Source: Microbispora sp. H13382 (GTDB lineage: Bacteria; Actinomycetota; Actinomycetes; Streptosporangiales; Streptosporangiaceae). From it: 64,000 bases of DNA. A program made the position numbers and the translations under genes. The notes under the pieces are model-generated. The model did not search any database. It was not told the DNA's origin and was given only the letters and a program-made list of their open reading frames with translations. The DNA lies in contig NZ_JABBXA010000030.1 in NCBI RefSeq assembly GCF_014161445.1, positions 1-64,000 of the forward strand. Reading direction: 5' to 3'. Below, one piece after another: positions 51,114-59,213 of the stretch (its first letter is position 1; the number at the start of each line of letters is the position of its first letter).

Positions 51114-51198
51114 CGCCCACGTACGCATCTCGCACGGGGAGCCGGGTGGTGTTCCACGGTTCGCCCGCACCATGGCCGCCGCATGACCGCGCCATCTG

Positions 51199-52443
51199 TC
51201 AGGTTCCATTGGTCTCGGCGAGCCTGCGGGCGAGGTAGCGGCGCTCCGCGTCCGTCGGTGCGAGCGCCAGGGCCTCCTCGTAGGCCTGCGCGGCCTCCGC
51301 CGTACGGTCCAGCCGGCGCAGCAGGTCCGCACGGGTGGCGGCGAGCAGGTGGTGCCCGGCCAGTTCGCCGGCGGCCCGCAGTTCTTCGACCAGCCGCAGA
51401 CCGGCGAGGGGGCCGTCGGCCATCGCCACGGCCACCGCCCGGTTCAACTCGACCACCGCAGACGGCGCCAGCCGCACCAACTCTCCGTACAGCCCGGCGA
51501 TCTGCGGCCAGTCGGTGTCGTCCGGGTCGAGGGCGGTGGCGTGACAGGCGGCGATGGCCGCCTGCACCTGGTACGGCCCGGGGCGGCGGCGCGCCAACGC
51601 GTCGTCCAGGAGCCGCAGCCCCTCCTCGATCTCGTCGTGGTCCCATTTCGCGCGGTTCTGGGACTCCAGCGTGACGATGTCACCCGCCTCGTCGAGCCGG
51701 GCCGCGCGCCGCGAGTCCTGCAGCAGCATGAGCGCGAGCAGCCCCTGCGCCTCGGGCTCGCCCGGCATGAGCCCGGCGAGCACCCGGGCCAGCCGGATGG
51801 CCTCGGCGGCCAGTTCCGGCCGGGTCGGACTCGGCCCGCCGCTGGCCGAGTAGCCCTCGGTGAACAGGACGTACAGCACGCCGAGCACACCCGCGGTCCG
51901 CTCGGCCAGCAGACGCGCGGGCGGCACCCGGTAGGGGATGCCCGCGTTGCGTATCTTGCGCTTGGCCCTGACCAGCCGCTGCGCCATGGTCGCCTCCGGC
52001 ACCATGAACGCCGCGGCGATCTCGGCCGTGGTCAGCCCCGCGAGCGTACGAAGAGTGAGGGCGACCTGCGCCTCAAGCGGCAGAGCCGGGTGACAGCAGG
52101 TGAACATCAGGCGCAACCGGTCGTCGGGCACGTGATCCTCCTCCGCGGGCTCCGGGTCGGGGCCGGTCGGCGCCGACGCCAGCGCGCGCAGCCGCGCCGC
52201 CTCGGTCGTGTGGCGGCGGAACCGGTCCAGCGCCCGGTTGCGCGCCGCAGTGGTGAGCCACGCCCCGGGACGGCGCGGCACGCCGTCCCGGGGCCAGCGG
52301 GCGAGCGCCTGGGCGAAGGCGTCCTGGGCGCACTCCTCGGCCAGGTCCCAGTCGCCGGTCAGCCGGATCAGCGTGGCGACGACACGGCCCCACTCCTCGC
52401 GGAACGCCTCCTCGACGACCCGGGTGACGTCGGCGTCGCTCAT
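51199..52443 (-). CDS. ECF42-group sigma factor 2 with C-terminal TPR-like extension
   Basis: A 414-residue paralogue of the preceding sigma factor: EEWGRVVATLIRLTGDWDLAEECAQDAF, WLTTAARNRALDRFRR and LAGLTTAEIAAAFMVPEATMAQRLVRAK, followed by the helical extension. ATG at 52443 overlaps its own DGPF gene (ATGA). It points toward sigma factor 1 with 85 bp between the ends, so the two modules are mirror images. Its promoter fits the ECF42 motif, suggesting autoregulation. Confidence 0.9.
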   Translation of the reverse strand: MSDADVTRVVEEAFREEWGRVVATLIRLTGDWDLAEECAQDAFAQALARWPRDGVPRRPGAWLTTAARNRALDRFRRHTTEAARLRALASAPTGPDPEPAEEDHVPDDRLRLMFTCCHPALPLEAQVALTLRTLAGLTTAEIAAAFMVPEATMAQRLVRAKRKIRNAGIPYRVPPARLLAERTAGVLGVLYVLFTEGYSASGGPSPTRPELAAEAIRLARVLAGLMPGEPEAQGLLALMLLQDSRRAARLDEAGDIVTLESQNRAKWDHDEIEEGLRLLDDALARRRPGPYQVQAAIAACHATALDPDDTDWPQIAGLYGELVRLAPSAVVELNRAVAVAMADGPLAGLRLVEELRAAGELAGHHLLAATRADLLRRLDRTAEAAQAYEEALALAPTDAERRYLARRLAETNGT

Positions 52444-52754
52444 TCCGGCCAGAACGGCCTCACCTCGATCGCGCCGAACGACGCCACGGGATGCTTCGAG
52501 GCGATCTCGATGGCCTCGTCCAGGTCGGCGCACTCGATGATGTCGAATCCGGCGATCTGCTCCTTGGTCTCGGCGAACGGCCCCTGGGTCACCAGTCCGG
52601 CTCGCACTGTCGTGGCGTCGCCGACGGGACACAGGCGATGCCCGTCGAGGCGCACTCCCCGGCGCTCGGTCTCCTCGATCCACGGCTCGGGGTCGGCCTG
52701 CTCGGGGCTGACCTCGACCGACTCCTCGGCACAGATCAACAGCAGGTATTTCAT
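52440..52754 (-). CDS. DGPF (YCII-related) protein 2
   Basis: A 104-residue DGPF-family protein in which the hallmark reads TQGPFAETKEQIAGF (Gln in place of Asp). The ATG at 52754 follows GGAGGAGAG. Co-translated with sigma factor 2 and transcribed from a TGTCGA-type promoter. Confidence 0.87.
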   Translation of the reverse strand: MKYLLLICAEESVEVSPEQADPEPWIEETERRGVRLDGHRLCPVGDATTVRAGLVTQGPFAETKEQIAGFDIIECADLDEAIEIASKHPVASFGAIEVRPFWPE

Positions 52755-52805
52755 CGGCTCTCTCCTCCGGGACACGGCGGCCGCCCTGCGCGGCCGCTCT
52801 CCTCT

Positions 52806-52833
52806 ACGACGCGGTGGAGTCCCGAAATCGACA
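52806..52833 (-). promoter_or_regulatory. ECF42-type promoter of the DGPF2-sigma 2 operon
   Basis: On the minus strand TGTCGA (52833-52828), 16 nt and CGTCGT (52811-52806) match the motif reported for ECF42 factors (TGTCGA at -35). It lies about 52 bp before the DGPF start. Confidence 0.7.
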
Positions 52834-52849
52834 GCCGGTCTCGCCCGAA

Positions 52850-52877
52850 TGTCGAAAATCCGCCTCGGCGCCGTCGT
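52850..52877 (+). promoter_or_regulatory. ECF42-type promoter of the MFS gene
   Basis: TGTCGA (52850-52855), 16 nt and CGTCGT (52872-52877) repeat the same two hexamers and spacing as the divergent promoter 16 bp away. This puts the MFS transporter in the ECF42 regulon. Confidence 0.7.
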
Positions 52878-52927
52878 CCTTTGCGGGAGGCGCCCGTCGG
52901 AAGGCGCCGTACGGGAAGGCGGGACGC

Positions 52928-54193
52928 ATGTCCGAGGTGACCCGGAGGGCAGTCGGCCGGGGCCGGAGAGCCGTGCCACGGGCACGCGCGGCGGTGACGG
53001 CGGTGTTCGCCGTGAACGGCGCCCTGATCGCCGCGTTCGCGGTCCGTACGCCCTCCCTGAAGATGGATCACGATCTGACGGAGGGACTGCTCGGCCTCCT
53101 GAACGCCCTGTTCGGCGTGGCGGCGCTCGCCGCCACGCGGGTCGCCGGACGACTCGCGGTGCGGATCGGCAGCGCCTGGGTCGTGCGGATCGCCGCGGTC
53201 GTCCTTCCCCTCGCCCTGGTCGGGGTGGGCCTCGCCGGCGGGCACGTCCACCTGGCCGCGGCCATGCTCCTCGTCGGCGCCGCGAACGGGCTGCTCGACA
53301 CGGGAATGAACGCGCAGGCGGTGATGGTCGAACGGGCGGCGCACCGTCCCATCATGAACGGCTGCCACGCGGCCTGGAGCATCGGCTCCGTGGCCGGTTC
53401 GCTCACCGGCGGAGGCGCGGCGCAGGCGGGCATGTCCCTCACCACGCACTACCTGATCCTGGGGGCGGTCGTGACGACCGTCGCCCTGGTGGCGGGCAGA
53501 TGGCTGCCGGCCGAGGAACCTCCCGCGGAGCACCCGTCCGCGCGTACGGACGAGGTGGCCGGACGGCGAGGATGGCGGGCGGGCTGGACGCGCCGTGTCC
53601 TGCTCCTCGGCGCGATGGGCGCGGCGGTGCTGGCCTGTGAGGGTGCCGTCATCACCTGGAGCGGGGTGCTCCTGCACGACGAGCGGGGCGCCTCACTGGG
53701 CGTGGCCTCGCTGGGCCTCGTCGCCTTCACCGCCTGCCAGACGGCGGGACGGCTCGTGGGCGACCGGCTGTCCGCGCGATACCCGGCACGCGTCCTGGTC
53801 CGGGGCGGCACCGCGCTGGCGGCCGCCGGTCTTACGGCGGTGGTCGTGGCCCCCACGCCGATCCTCGCGGTCGCCGGATTCGCTGTCACCGGTCTCGGGC
53901 TGGCCTCACCGCTGCCGCTGATCTTCAGCGCGGCCGGGCACGCGGGCACGGAGGAGGGCGCCACGGGAGCGACCATCGCGGTCGCCCGGCTCACCACCAT
54001 GACGTACTCCGCCATGCTGCTCGCTCCGGCGCTGGTCGGCCGTGTCGCACAGGCGCTCGGCCTGACCTGGACGCTGGCGCTGCTGGTGCCGCTGCTGGTG
54101 ACCGCGGCCTGGAAAGCCCCGGCGGCGATGCGTATCCCGTCCCGGCCCGATGCCCCGGCCGTTCCCGTCGACGCTCCGGGTGCATCCCGTTGA
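52928..54193 (+). CDS. MFS transporter of the ECF42 regulon
   Basis: A 421-residue major facilitator protein with about 12 membrane helices, a conserved NGLLDTGMNAQAVMVE in TM4 and GRLVGDRLSARY between the halves, the YbjJ-like sugar/drug subgroup. ATG at 52928. Driven by an ECF42-type promoter, it is likely the effector exporter of that response. Substrate unknown. Confidence 0.85.
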   Translation: MSEVTRRAVGRGRRAVPRARAAVTAVFAVNGALIAAFAVRTPSLKMDHDLTEGLLGLLNALFGVAALAATRVAGRLAVRIGSAWVVRIAAVVLPLALVGVGLAGGHVHLAAAMLLVGAANGLLDTGMNAQAVMVERAAHRPIMNGCHAAWSIGSVAGSLTGGGAAQAGMSLTTHYLILGAVVTTVALVAGRWLPAEEPPAEHPSARTDEVAGRRGWRAGWTRRVLLLGAMGAAVLACEGAVITWSGVLLHDERGASLGVASLGLVAFTACQTAGRLVGDRLSARYPARVLVRGGTALAAAGLTAVVVAPTPILAVAGFAVTGLGLASPLPLIFSAAGHAGTEEGATGATIAVARLTTMTYSAMLLAPALVGRVAQALGLTWTLALLVPLLVTAAWKAPAAMRIPSRPDAPAVPVDAPGASR

Positions 54194-54231
54194 CGGCGCG
54201 TCCGGCCGGCGCGGGCGGCAGGGGGACGTGG

Positions 54232-55077
54232 TCAGCCGCGATCGGCGGCCTGGACGGTGTGGCGCAGCAGCAGGGCCGTCGTCACCGGGCCCACCCCGCC
54301 GGGCACGGGTGTGAGCGCCCCTGCCTTGTCCGCGACCGCGACGGCGTCGACGTCGCCGACCAGGCCGCCGTCCTCGGTGGGGTTGGTGCCGACGTCCACG
54401 ACGACCGCCCCGGTCCGCACGTGCTCGGCCGTGATCAGCCCGGCGCGGCCGGCCGCGGCCACGACCACGTCGGCCACGGCGGTGATCGCGGCCAGGTCCC
54501 GCGTGCGGGAGTGGCAGACCGTCACGGTGGCGTTCCTGTCCAGCAGGAGATGGGCGGCGGGCTTGCCGACCACCGTGGACCGGCCGACCACGGCGACGTG
54601 CAGGCCGGCCAGGTCGACGCCGTGGTGGTCCAGGATCGCCACGACGGCCTCGGCGGTCGCCGGAGCGAACGCGGGCAGGCCCGCGGCCAGGCGGCCCAGC
54701 GACAGCGGGTTGGCGCCGTCGACGTCCTTCTCGACCGCGATCGCGCCGGCCAGGTCCTCCAGCTTCGCACCCCGCGGCAGCGGAGTCTGGAGGATGACGC
54801 CGTGCACGGTGTCGTCGGCGCTCAGCTCCGCCAGCCGGTCGCGGATCCGGCCGGGGTCGGCCTCCGCGCCGAGGTCGACGACGTCGCAGGCGATGCCGGC
54901 CTTCTCGGCGGCACGCGCGATCGAGCGGACGTACCAGGCGCTGGACTCGTCCGCGGTCGCCACGACGACCGCGAGCTTCGGCGGCCTGCCGGCCGCGGCG
55001 AGCGCGGCGGCCCGCTCCGCGGCCTCGGTCCGGACGGACGCGGCGAGCTCCTTGCCGGAGAGCACCCGGGCGCTCAT
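54232..55077 (-). CDS. folD: FolD-type methylene-THF dehydrogenase lacking the catalytic lysine
   Basis: A 281-residue FolD homologue. Conserved blocks are GVILQTPLP, KDVDGANPLSLGRL, VVGRSTVVGKPAAHLLL and TPVPGGVGPVT. In the Y-x3-K motif (YVASK in E. coli) it reads YVRSI (residues 49-53), so the lysine needed for cyclohydrolase activity is Ile. Dehydrogenase function may remain. Its ATG overlaps the stop of a cyclodeaminase/FchA-type gene, which could supply the missing step. Confidence 0.87.
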   Translation of the reverse strand: MSARVLSGKELAASVRTEAAERAAALAAAGRPPKLAVVVATADESSAWYVRSIARAAEKAGIACDVVDLGAEADPGRIRDRLAELSADDTVHGVILQTPLPRGAKLEDLAGAIAVEKDVDGANPLSLGRLAAGLPAFAPATAEAVVAILDHHGVDLAGLHVAVVGRSTVVGKPAAHLLLDRNATVTVCHSRTRDLAAITAVADVVVAAAGRAGLITAEHVRTGAVVVDVGTNPTEDGGLVGDVDAVAVADKAGALTPVPGGVGPVTTALLLRHTVQAADRG

Positions 55078-55694
55078 CTGGCGATCTCCGCACGGACGGC
55101 GGCGGTGACCCGCTCGGCCCGCGCGGCCACGCCGTCCACCTCGGCCGCCACGGCGGTCAGTTCGGCGCGGGCCCGCTCGTCCTTGATCCCGCCGAGGTTG
55201 ATCTCGATGTTCACCCGGGCGGTGGTCGCCGCGGCCCGCGCGGCCTCGGTGGCGGCGGCGATGTCGGAGACGACGTTCCGGTTGCCGACGGGCAGCAGTT
55301 CCTCGGCGATGCCGACGGCCCTCCCCGCGACGCCGACGACCTCGGCCGGGACCCTGCCCGCCCCCACCAGCGCCGCGGCGATGGCGTCCGACCGGGCGGC
55401 CTTCGCCTCGTCGGTGTCCTTGGGCAGCTTGTACGCCTCGGTGACCGCCGTGAACGCCGCCTCGTCGTCCTCGGCCAGGCGCAGGGCCCTCGACCGCAGT
55501 TCGTCGGTCTCGCCGGTGATCCGTTCGATCAGGGACGCGTGCTCGGCGTACTTCTCGCCGGTGCTGTACCGCGCGACCATGCCCAGCAGCGCGGCGGCCT
55601 GGGCGGCCTGCAGGGCCGCGGCGGCGCCTCCGCCCGGGGCGGGCACCCGGTCGGCGAGCCGGGAGAGGAAGTCGCTGATCTTCTCGTCGCGCAT
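55074..55694 (-). CDS. Cyclodeaminase/cyclohydrolase-family protein (FchA-like)
   Basis: A 206-residue helical protein of the formiminotransferase-cyclodeaminase C-terminal family, with DRVPAPGGGAAAALQAAQAAALLGMVA and RNVVSDIAAATEAARAA. Members act as formimino-THF cyclodeaminase or, in methylotrophs, as methenyl-THF cyclohydrolase (FchA). The ATG at 55694 follows GGAGG. Coupled to folD by ATGA. Confidence 0.87.
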   Translation of the reverse strand: MRDEKISDFLSRLADRVPAPGGGAAAALQAAQAAALLGMVARYSTGEKYAEHASLIERITGETDELRSRALRLAEDDEAAFTAVTEAYKLPKDTDEAKAARSDAIAAALVGAGRVPAEVVGVAGRAVGIAEELLPVGNRNVVSDIAAATEAARAAATTARVNIEINLGGIKDERARAELTAVAAEVDGVAARAERVTAAVRAEIAR

Positions 55695-55815
55695 CGCGCC
55701 CGTCCTCCGGTGGTGACAGCACGGCCGTGAAAATCCTCCCACGTTCCGCCTGTCGCGCCTGCGCCGCCTTCCCCGTGTCCGCTGTCTCGCGTGCCCTCTG
55801 TTTCGCGTGTCCTCG

Positions 55816-56760
55816 TCAGCGGGACGGGCAGGCCGGCTCGGCCTCGGGCCGTACGGGCTCGGGCGGGGCCTCGGCGCGCCGGGAGGGCCCTGCCGGGGCC
55901 TGGCCGAGCAGGGTGCCGCCGAGGGCGAGAACCATGCCGAGCAGCTGAACCGGGCTGAGAGCCTGACCGAGCGCGGCCCAGCCGATGACGGCCGCGGAGA
56001 CCGGACTCAGCAGCGCGAGGAAGGAGACGGACGTCGCGGGGAGCCGGGAGATCCCGCGGAACCAGATCCAGTAGCCGAGCGCGGTGCCGACGATGCCCAG
56101 ATAGGCGTAGCCGAGCAGGTTCTCGCCGCTGAGCGCGGGCGGCGCGCCCTCGACGAGCAGGGCGACCGGGACGAGCAGCAGCCCGCCGGCGGTGAGCTGC
56201 CATCCGGTGAGGGCGAGCGCGCCGACGCCCTCGGGACGGCCCCAGCGCTTGGTCAGCACGGTCCCTGCCGACATGGACGCCGCCCCCACGAGCCCGGCGA
56301 GCACGCCGACCATGTCCAGTCGCGCCTCGGCGCGCAGGACGACCAATCCGACCCCGAGCAGCCCGACGAGCCCGGCGAGCACCTTGCGCGCGGTGGGACG
56401 CTCGGAGAGCAGCAGGGCCGCGAAGGCGAGCGCGAACAACGGGCCCACGGCGCCCAGCACGGCCGCGACACCGCCCGGCAGCCGGTACGCCGCCAGGAAC
56501 AGCAACGGGAAGAACGCCCCGATGTTCAGCGCGCCGAGCACCGCCGCCCGCCAGACCCACACTCCTCGCGGCAGCACGCGGGTGACGGCGAGCAGCACGA
56601 GCCCGGCGGGCAACGCCCTGGCCAGCGCGGTGAACAGGGGACGGTCGGGCGGAAGGAACTCGGTCGTCACGGCGTAGGTCGAACCCCAGACCAGTGGGGT
56701 GAGCGCGGTGAGGGCGAGCGTGCCCACGGCCGGCAGGGAACCATGGTTGGCGATTCTCAC
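55816..56760 (-). CDS. EamA/DMT-family transporter
   Basis: A 314-residue exporter with ten hydrophobic helices in two EamA repeats (WGSTYAVTTEFLPPDRPLF; GTALGYWIWFRGISRLPAT). GTG at 56760 follows GAGGAG. Divergent from marR at 56858 across a palindrome, so probably repressed by it. Substrate (metabolite or drug) unknown. Confidence 0.87.
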   Translation of the reverse strand: MRIANHGSLPAVGTLALTALTPLVWGSTYAVTTEFLPPDRPLFTALARALPAGLVLLAVTRVLPRGVWVWRAAVLGALNIGAFFPLLFLAAYRLPGGVAAVLGAVGPLFALAFAALLLSERPTARKVLAGLVGLLGVGLVVLRAEARLDMVGVLAGLVGAASMSAGTVLTKRWGRPEGVGALALTGWQLTAGGLLLVPVALLVEGAPPALSGENLLGYAYLGIVGTALGYWIWFRGISRLPATSVSFLALLSPVSAAVIGWAALGQALSPVQLLGMVLALGGTLLGQAPAGPSRRAEAPPEPVRPEAEPACPSR

Positions 56761-56778
56761 GGTTGCTCCTCGTTGATA

Positions 56779-56794
56779 ATCTCAGCATTGAGAT
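56779..56794. promoter_or_regulatory. MarR operator between EamA and marR
   Basis: ATCTCA-GCAT-TGAGAT is a perfect 6-bp inverted repeat in the 97-bp divergent promoter. It resembles the operators of the related MarR at 8236-8763. Confidence 0.6.
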
Positions 56795-56857
56795 AACAGC
56801 ACGCCGAACTGTTAAACGTCAAATAAAAGAACGCTGAGAGACTTCGAGGGAGCCTGG

Positions 56858-57358
56858 ATGGGCGACGCCGTGGACATGCTGCTGGACCAGTGGCGGCGGG
56901 AACGGCCGGACGTGGACACCTGGCCGATGGGCGTCGTCGGGCGCGTCTCCAGGCTGGCACGGCTGCTGGACCGGGAGCTGAAGGAGTTCTTCTCGTCGTA
57001 CGGCCTGGAGACGTGGGAGTTCGACGTGCTCGCGACGCTGCGCCGGTCGGGCCCGCCGTACGAGCTGACGGCGGGAGCCCTGAACAGGGCGGCGATGGTG
57101 ACCTCCGGCGCGATCACGAACCGCATCGACCGCATGGCGGCCAGGGGGCTGGTCGAACGGATCCCGGACCCCGGCGACCGGCGGTCCATCCGGGTACGGC
57201 TCACCGGCAGCGGCCTCGCACTCGTGGACGAGGTGCTGGAGCCGCACGTCGCGAACGAGGCGCGCCTGCTGGCGCCGCTGGACCCCGGGGAGCGGGATCA
57301 CCTCGTCGGCGCCCTGCGCACCCTCCTCGCCTCCCTCGGCGACACCACCCTCGGCTAG
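56858..57358 (+). CDS. MarR-family regulator 2
   Basis: A 166-residue MarR repressor, close paralogue of the gene at 8236: WEFDVLATLRRSGPPYELTAGALN and TSGAITNRIDRMAARGLVERIPDPGDRR. The ATG at 56858 follows CGAGGGAG. Likely autoregulated and controlling the EamA exporter. A 30-bp part of its coding sequence recurs at 58157. Confidence 0.9.
   Translation: MGDAVDMLLDQWRRERPDVDTWPMGVVGRVSRLARLLDRELKEFFSSYGLETWEFDVLATLRRSGPPYELTAGALNRAAMVTSGAITNRIDRMAARGLVERIPDPGDRRSIRVRLTGSGLALVDEVLEPHVANEARLLAPLDPGERDHLVGALRTLLASLGDTTLG
57140..57170. repeat. MarR gene segment duplicated at 58157
   Basis: This 31-bp stretch of marR (encoding about GLVERIPDP) reappears at 58157-58186 with one base missing, about 1 kb away and in the same orientation, bracketing the DUF3800 gene. 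Confidence 0.8.
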
Positions 57359-57426
57359 CTTCTAGTCACTTGTTCACTGTCGGTGGTTGCCGGGGGACGG
57401 GGAGGGTACGATCGCGGATGAGGCCG

Positions 57427-57490
57427 CCGCTTCGTGAAGCGGTTGGAAGTGAGCCCGGGAAGGTCCCTCCGGACGGTGGGGTCCCGGGCT
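57427..57490. terminator. Two hairpins between marR and the DUF3800 gene
   Basis: CCGCTT-CGTG-AAGCGG (57427-57442) and a larger stem AGCCCGGGA / TCCCGGGCT (57452-57490) lie between the convergent genes. They are plausible terminators for both strands. Confidence 0.5.
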
Positions 57491-57510
57491 TGCGTCTTTC
57501 CGCACATCTT

Positions 57511-58098
57511 TCAGAGCCGGTGTATCTCCACGGACGTGGCCAGCCGTTCCCAGTAGCCGGGATCCCCGCACCGGCTCGCGACCAATGCGCCCGCCAGCAC
57601 GTCCGCCAGCCAGAGCAAGGGCTCCGCGGGACCCGCAACGTGATCGACTCTGGGTCTCGCCGTGATCCTGTGGCGGGAAGCGAGCGTAGTCAGAAGATCG
57701 AGGTCGCGCTTGTTCTGCGTCCGTTCGCGCGCCTCGAGCACCACATGACGTACGCCCGCCTGGATCAACTCCCACAGAAGGCGTTCAAGGCACCTGCGTC
57801 GTCGGCGCTCCGATGGTGATGCGCAGATGTCTTCCAGTAAGACGACCAGGTACAGCACGTCGAGCGATTCGACGGCGCGGATGATCCCGTCGCGCCTGCT
57901 CGCGGATTCCTTGGCCCAGTGCAGCTTGCGTTGTCCGTCGAGGCGCAGCCCGTCCACCCAGGCTCTGATCTTTTCGCACGCCGTCCCGTGGACGAGCGCT
58001 GCGGCGAGGATGTACACATCTGGATCGAGTTGTGAATTGGACTCGGACTCGTCAACGAAAGCGATCCAGTCGTCGTCCTGGGGGGATGCGAGAGGCAC
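57511..58098 (-). CDS. DUF3800 protein
   Basis: A 195-residue DUF3800 protein with FVDESESNSQ near the N-terminus, a central LHWAKES...LDVLYLVVLLEDI and a C-terminal PAEPLLWLADVLAGAL; these acidic sites suggest an RNase H-like nuclease fold. DUF3800 genes often occur on mobile or defence islands. The start is uncertain: GTG at 58098 has only a weak ribosome binding site. Local GC is lower than around it, consistent with acquisition. Confidence 0.72.
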   Translation of the reverse strand: MPLASPQDDDWIAFVDESESNSQLDPDVYILAAALVHGTACEKIRAWVDGLRLDGQRKLHWAKESASRRDGIIRAVESLDVLYLVVLLEDICASPSERRRRRCLERLLWELIQAGVRHVVLEARERTQNKRDLDLLTTLASRHRITARPRVDHVAGPAEPLLWLADVLAGALVASRCGDPGYWERLATSVEIHRL

Positions 58099-58156
58099 GG
58101 AGACACCATACGCATATCTGTGACTACTGTGCGTACTCGATGCTCTGGCGCGAGCT

Positions 58157-58186
58157 GCCAGGGGGTGGTCGAACGGATCCCGGACC
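58157..58186. repeat. Copy of a marR segment upstream of DUF3800
   Basis: Thirty bases match 57140-57170 in marR with one deletion; flanking sequence does not match. It may mark the edge of an inserted segment or a decayed second marR copy. Confidence 0.75.
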
Positions 58187-58304
58187 CTCGGGAAATAACA
58201 TGCCTCCGCCGCCAGCGGAGTGATGGGATTTCCCGGACGTCGGTGCTGATACGCACCCTTACCACGCATCAGCCGTCTAGTGGAGGTCGCGGGCGACACG
58301 CCGG

Positions 58305-59213
58305 TCAGCCGTGCACCAGGGCGCGTACGCGGGCGGCGTCCTCGTGGGGGAGCGAGGCCGCTGTGAGCGCCCGGCGGGAGTCCATCGGGCGGTAGGCCGT
58401 ACGGGACAGGCCCGTCCAGGTGAACGGGGAACCCGCGGGCCCCCGGGAGGACGTGCAGGCCGCGGTTATCCGGCGGGCGGCGCGATCGGTCCAGGGCAGG
58501 CCGCACCAGTCGTAGAGGTCGCGGAAGCCGTCGAGGGGTGCGGCGCACAGGTCCTCGTAGCGCACGATCCTGATGCCGGGCGCTCGACGGGCCACCGTGC
58601 CGGTGACACGCCACGCGACCCGCCACAACACGGCCGCCGCGGTGATCACATCCCGCTCGCCGGCGAAGGGCCCGAGTTCGGCCACGTACGGGTGGTCACG
58701 CAGCAGGAGGGGCTGGTCGAGCAGTTCGCGCACGTCCACCCTCCAGCCGAGCCGCCGCCAGCTCCCGGCGAACGACACGGGGTCGCGAACCACGACGACC
58801 ACGCGGCAGCCGAGGCGGCCGGCGAACCACTCGGCGGACAGGAGCGCGAACGGATCGTCCAGCAGCGCCCTCCTGGCCCGCAGGCGGCCGAGGGTGAAGG
58901 CCGTGCCGTACCTGGCCATCCGCGCGAGGTCGCCGGGGCCGTGGTTGCGGCGGACCTCGGCCGCCCAGCCGTAGCGCAGCGCGACCGTACGGGAGAAGGC
59001 CGCCAGCCAGGGCGTCTCGTCGTCCGGGCAGATGTACTGGAAGCGGTGCGTCACCGACGCGTCGAGCACGCCGGGGGAGCGGCCGGGCGGGCGCTGCGGG
59101 TTCAGCGGCTCGTTGACGTAGACCAGCCGCCCGCTCGCCGTGAGCATCCGGCCCACCCAGCTCGTGCCGCTGCGCGGCAGGCCCGTGACCAGCACGGGCG
59201 GTTCGGGGCTCAT
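58305..59213 (-). CDS. Sulfotransferase 2
   Basis: A 302-residue PAPS-dependent sulfotransferase with LVTGLPRSGTSWVGRML (5'-phosphosulfate loop) and VVVVRDPVSFAGSWRR (3'-phosphate motif). ATG at 59213 overlaps the flippase stop (ATGA). Last gene of the leftward glycan operon; probable modifier of the exported polymer. Confidence 0.87.
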   Translation of the reverse strand: MSPEPPVLVTGLPRSGTSWVGRMLTASGRLVYVNEPLNPQRPPGRSPGVLDASVTHRFQYICPDDETPWLAAFSRTVALRYGWAAEVRRNHGPGDLARMARYGTAFTLGRLRARRALLDDPFALLSAEWFAGRLGCRVVVVVRDPVSFAGSWRRLGWRVDVRELLDQPLLLRDHPYVAELGPFAGERDVITAAAVLWRVAWRVTGTVARRAPGIRIVRYEDLCAAPLDGFRDLYDWCGLPWTDRAARRITAACTSSRGPAGSPFTWTGLSRTAYRPMDSRRALTAASLPHEDAARVRALVHG

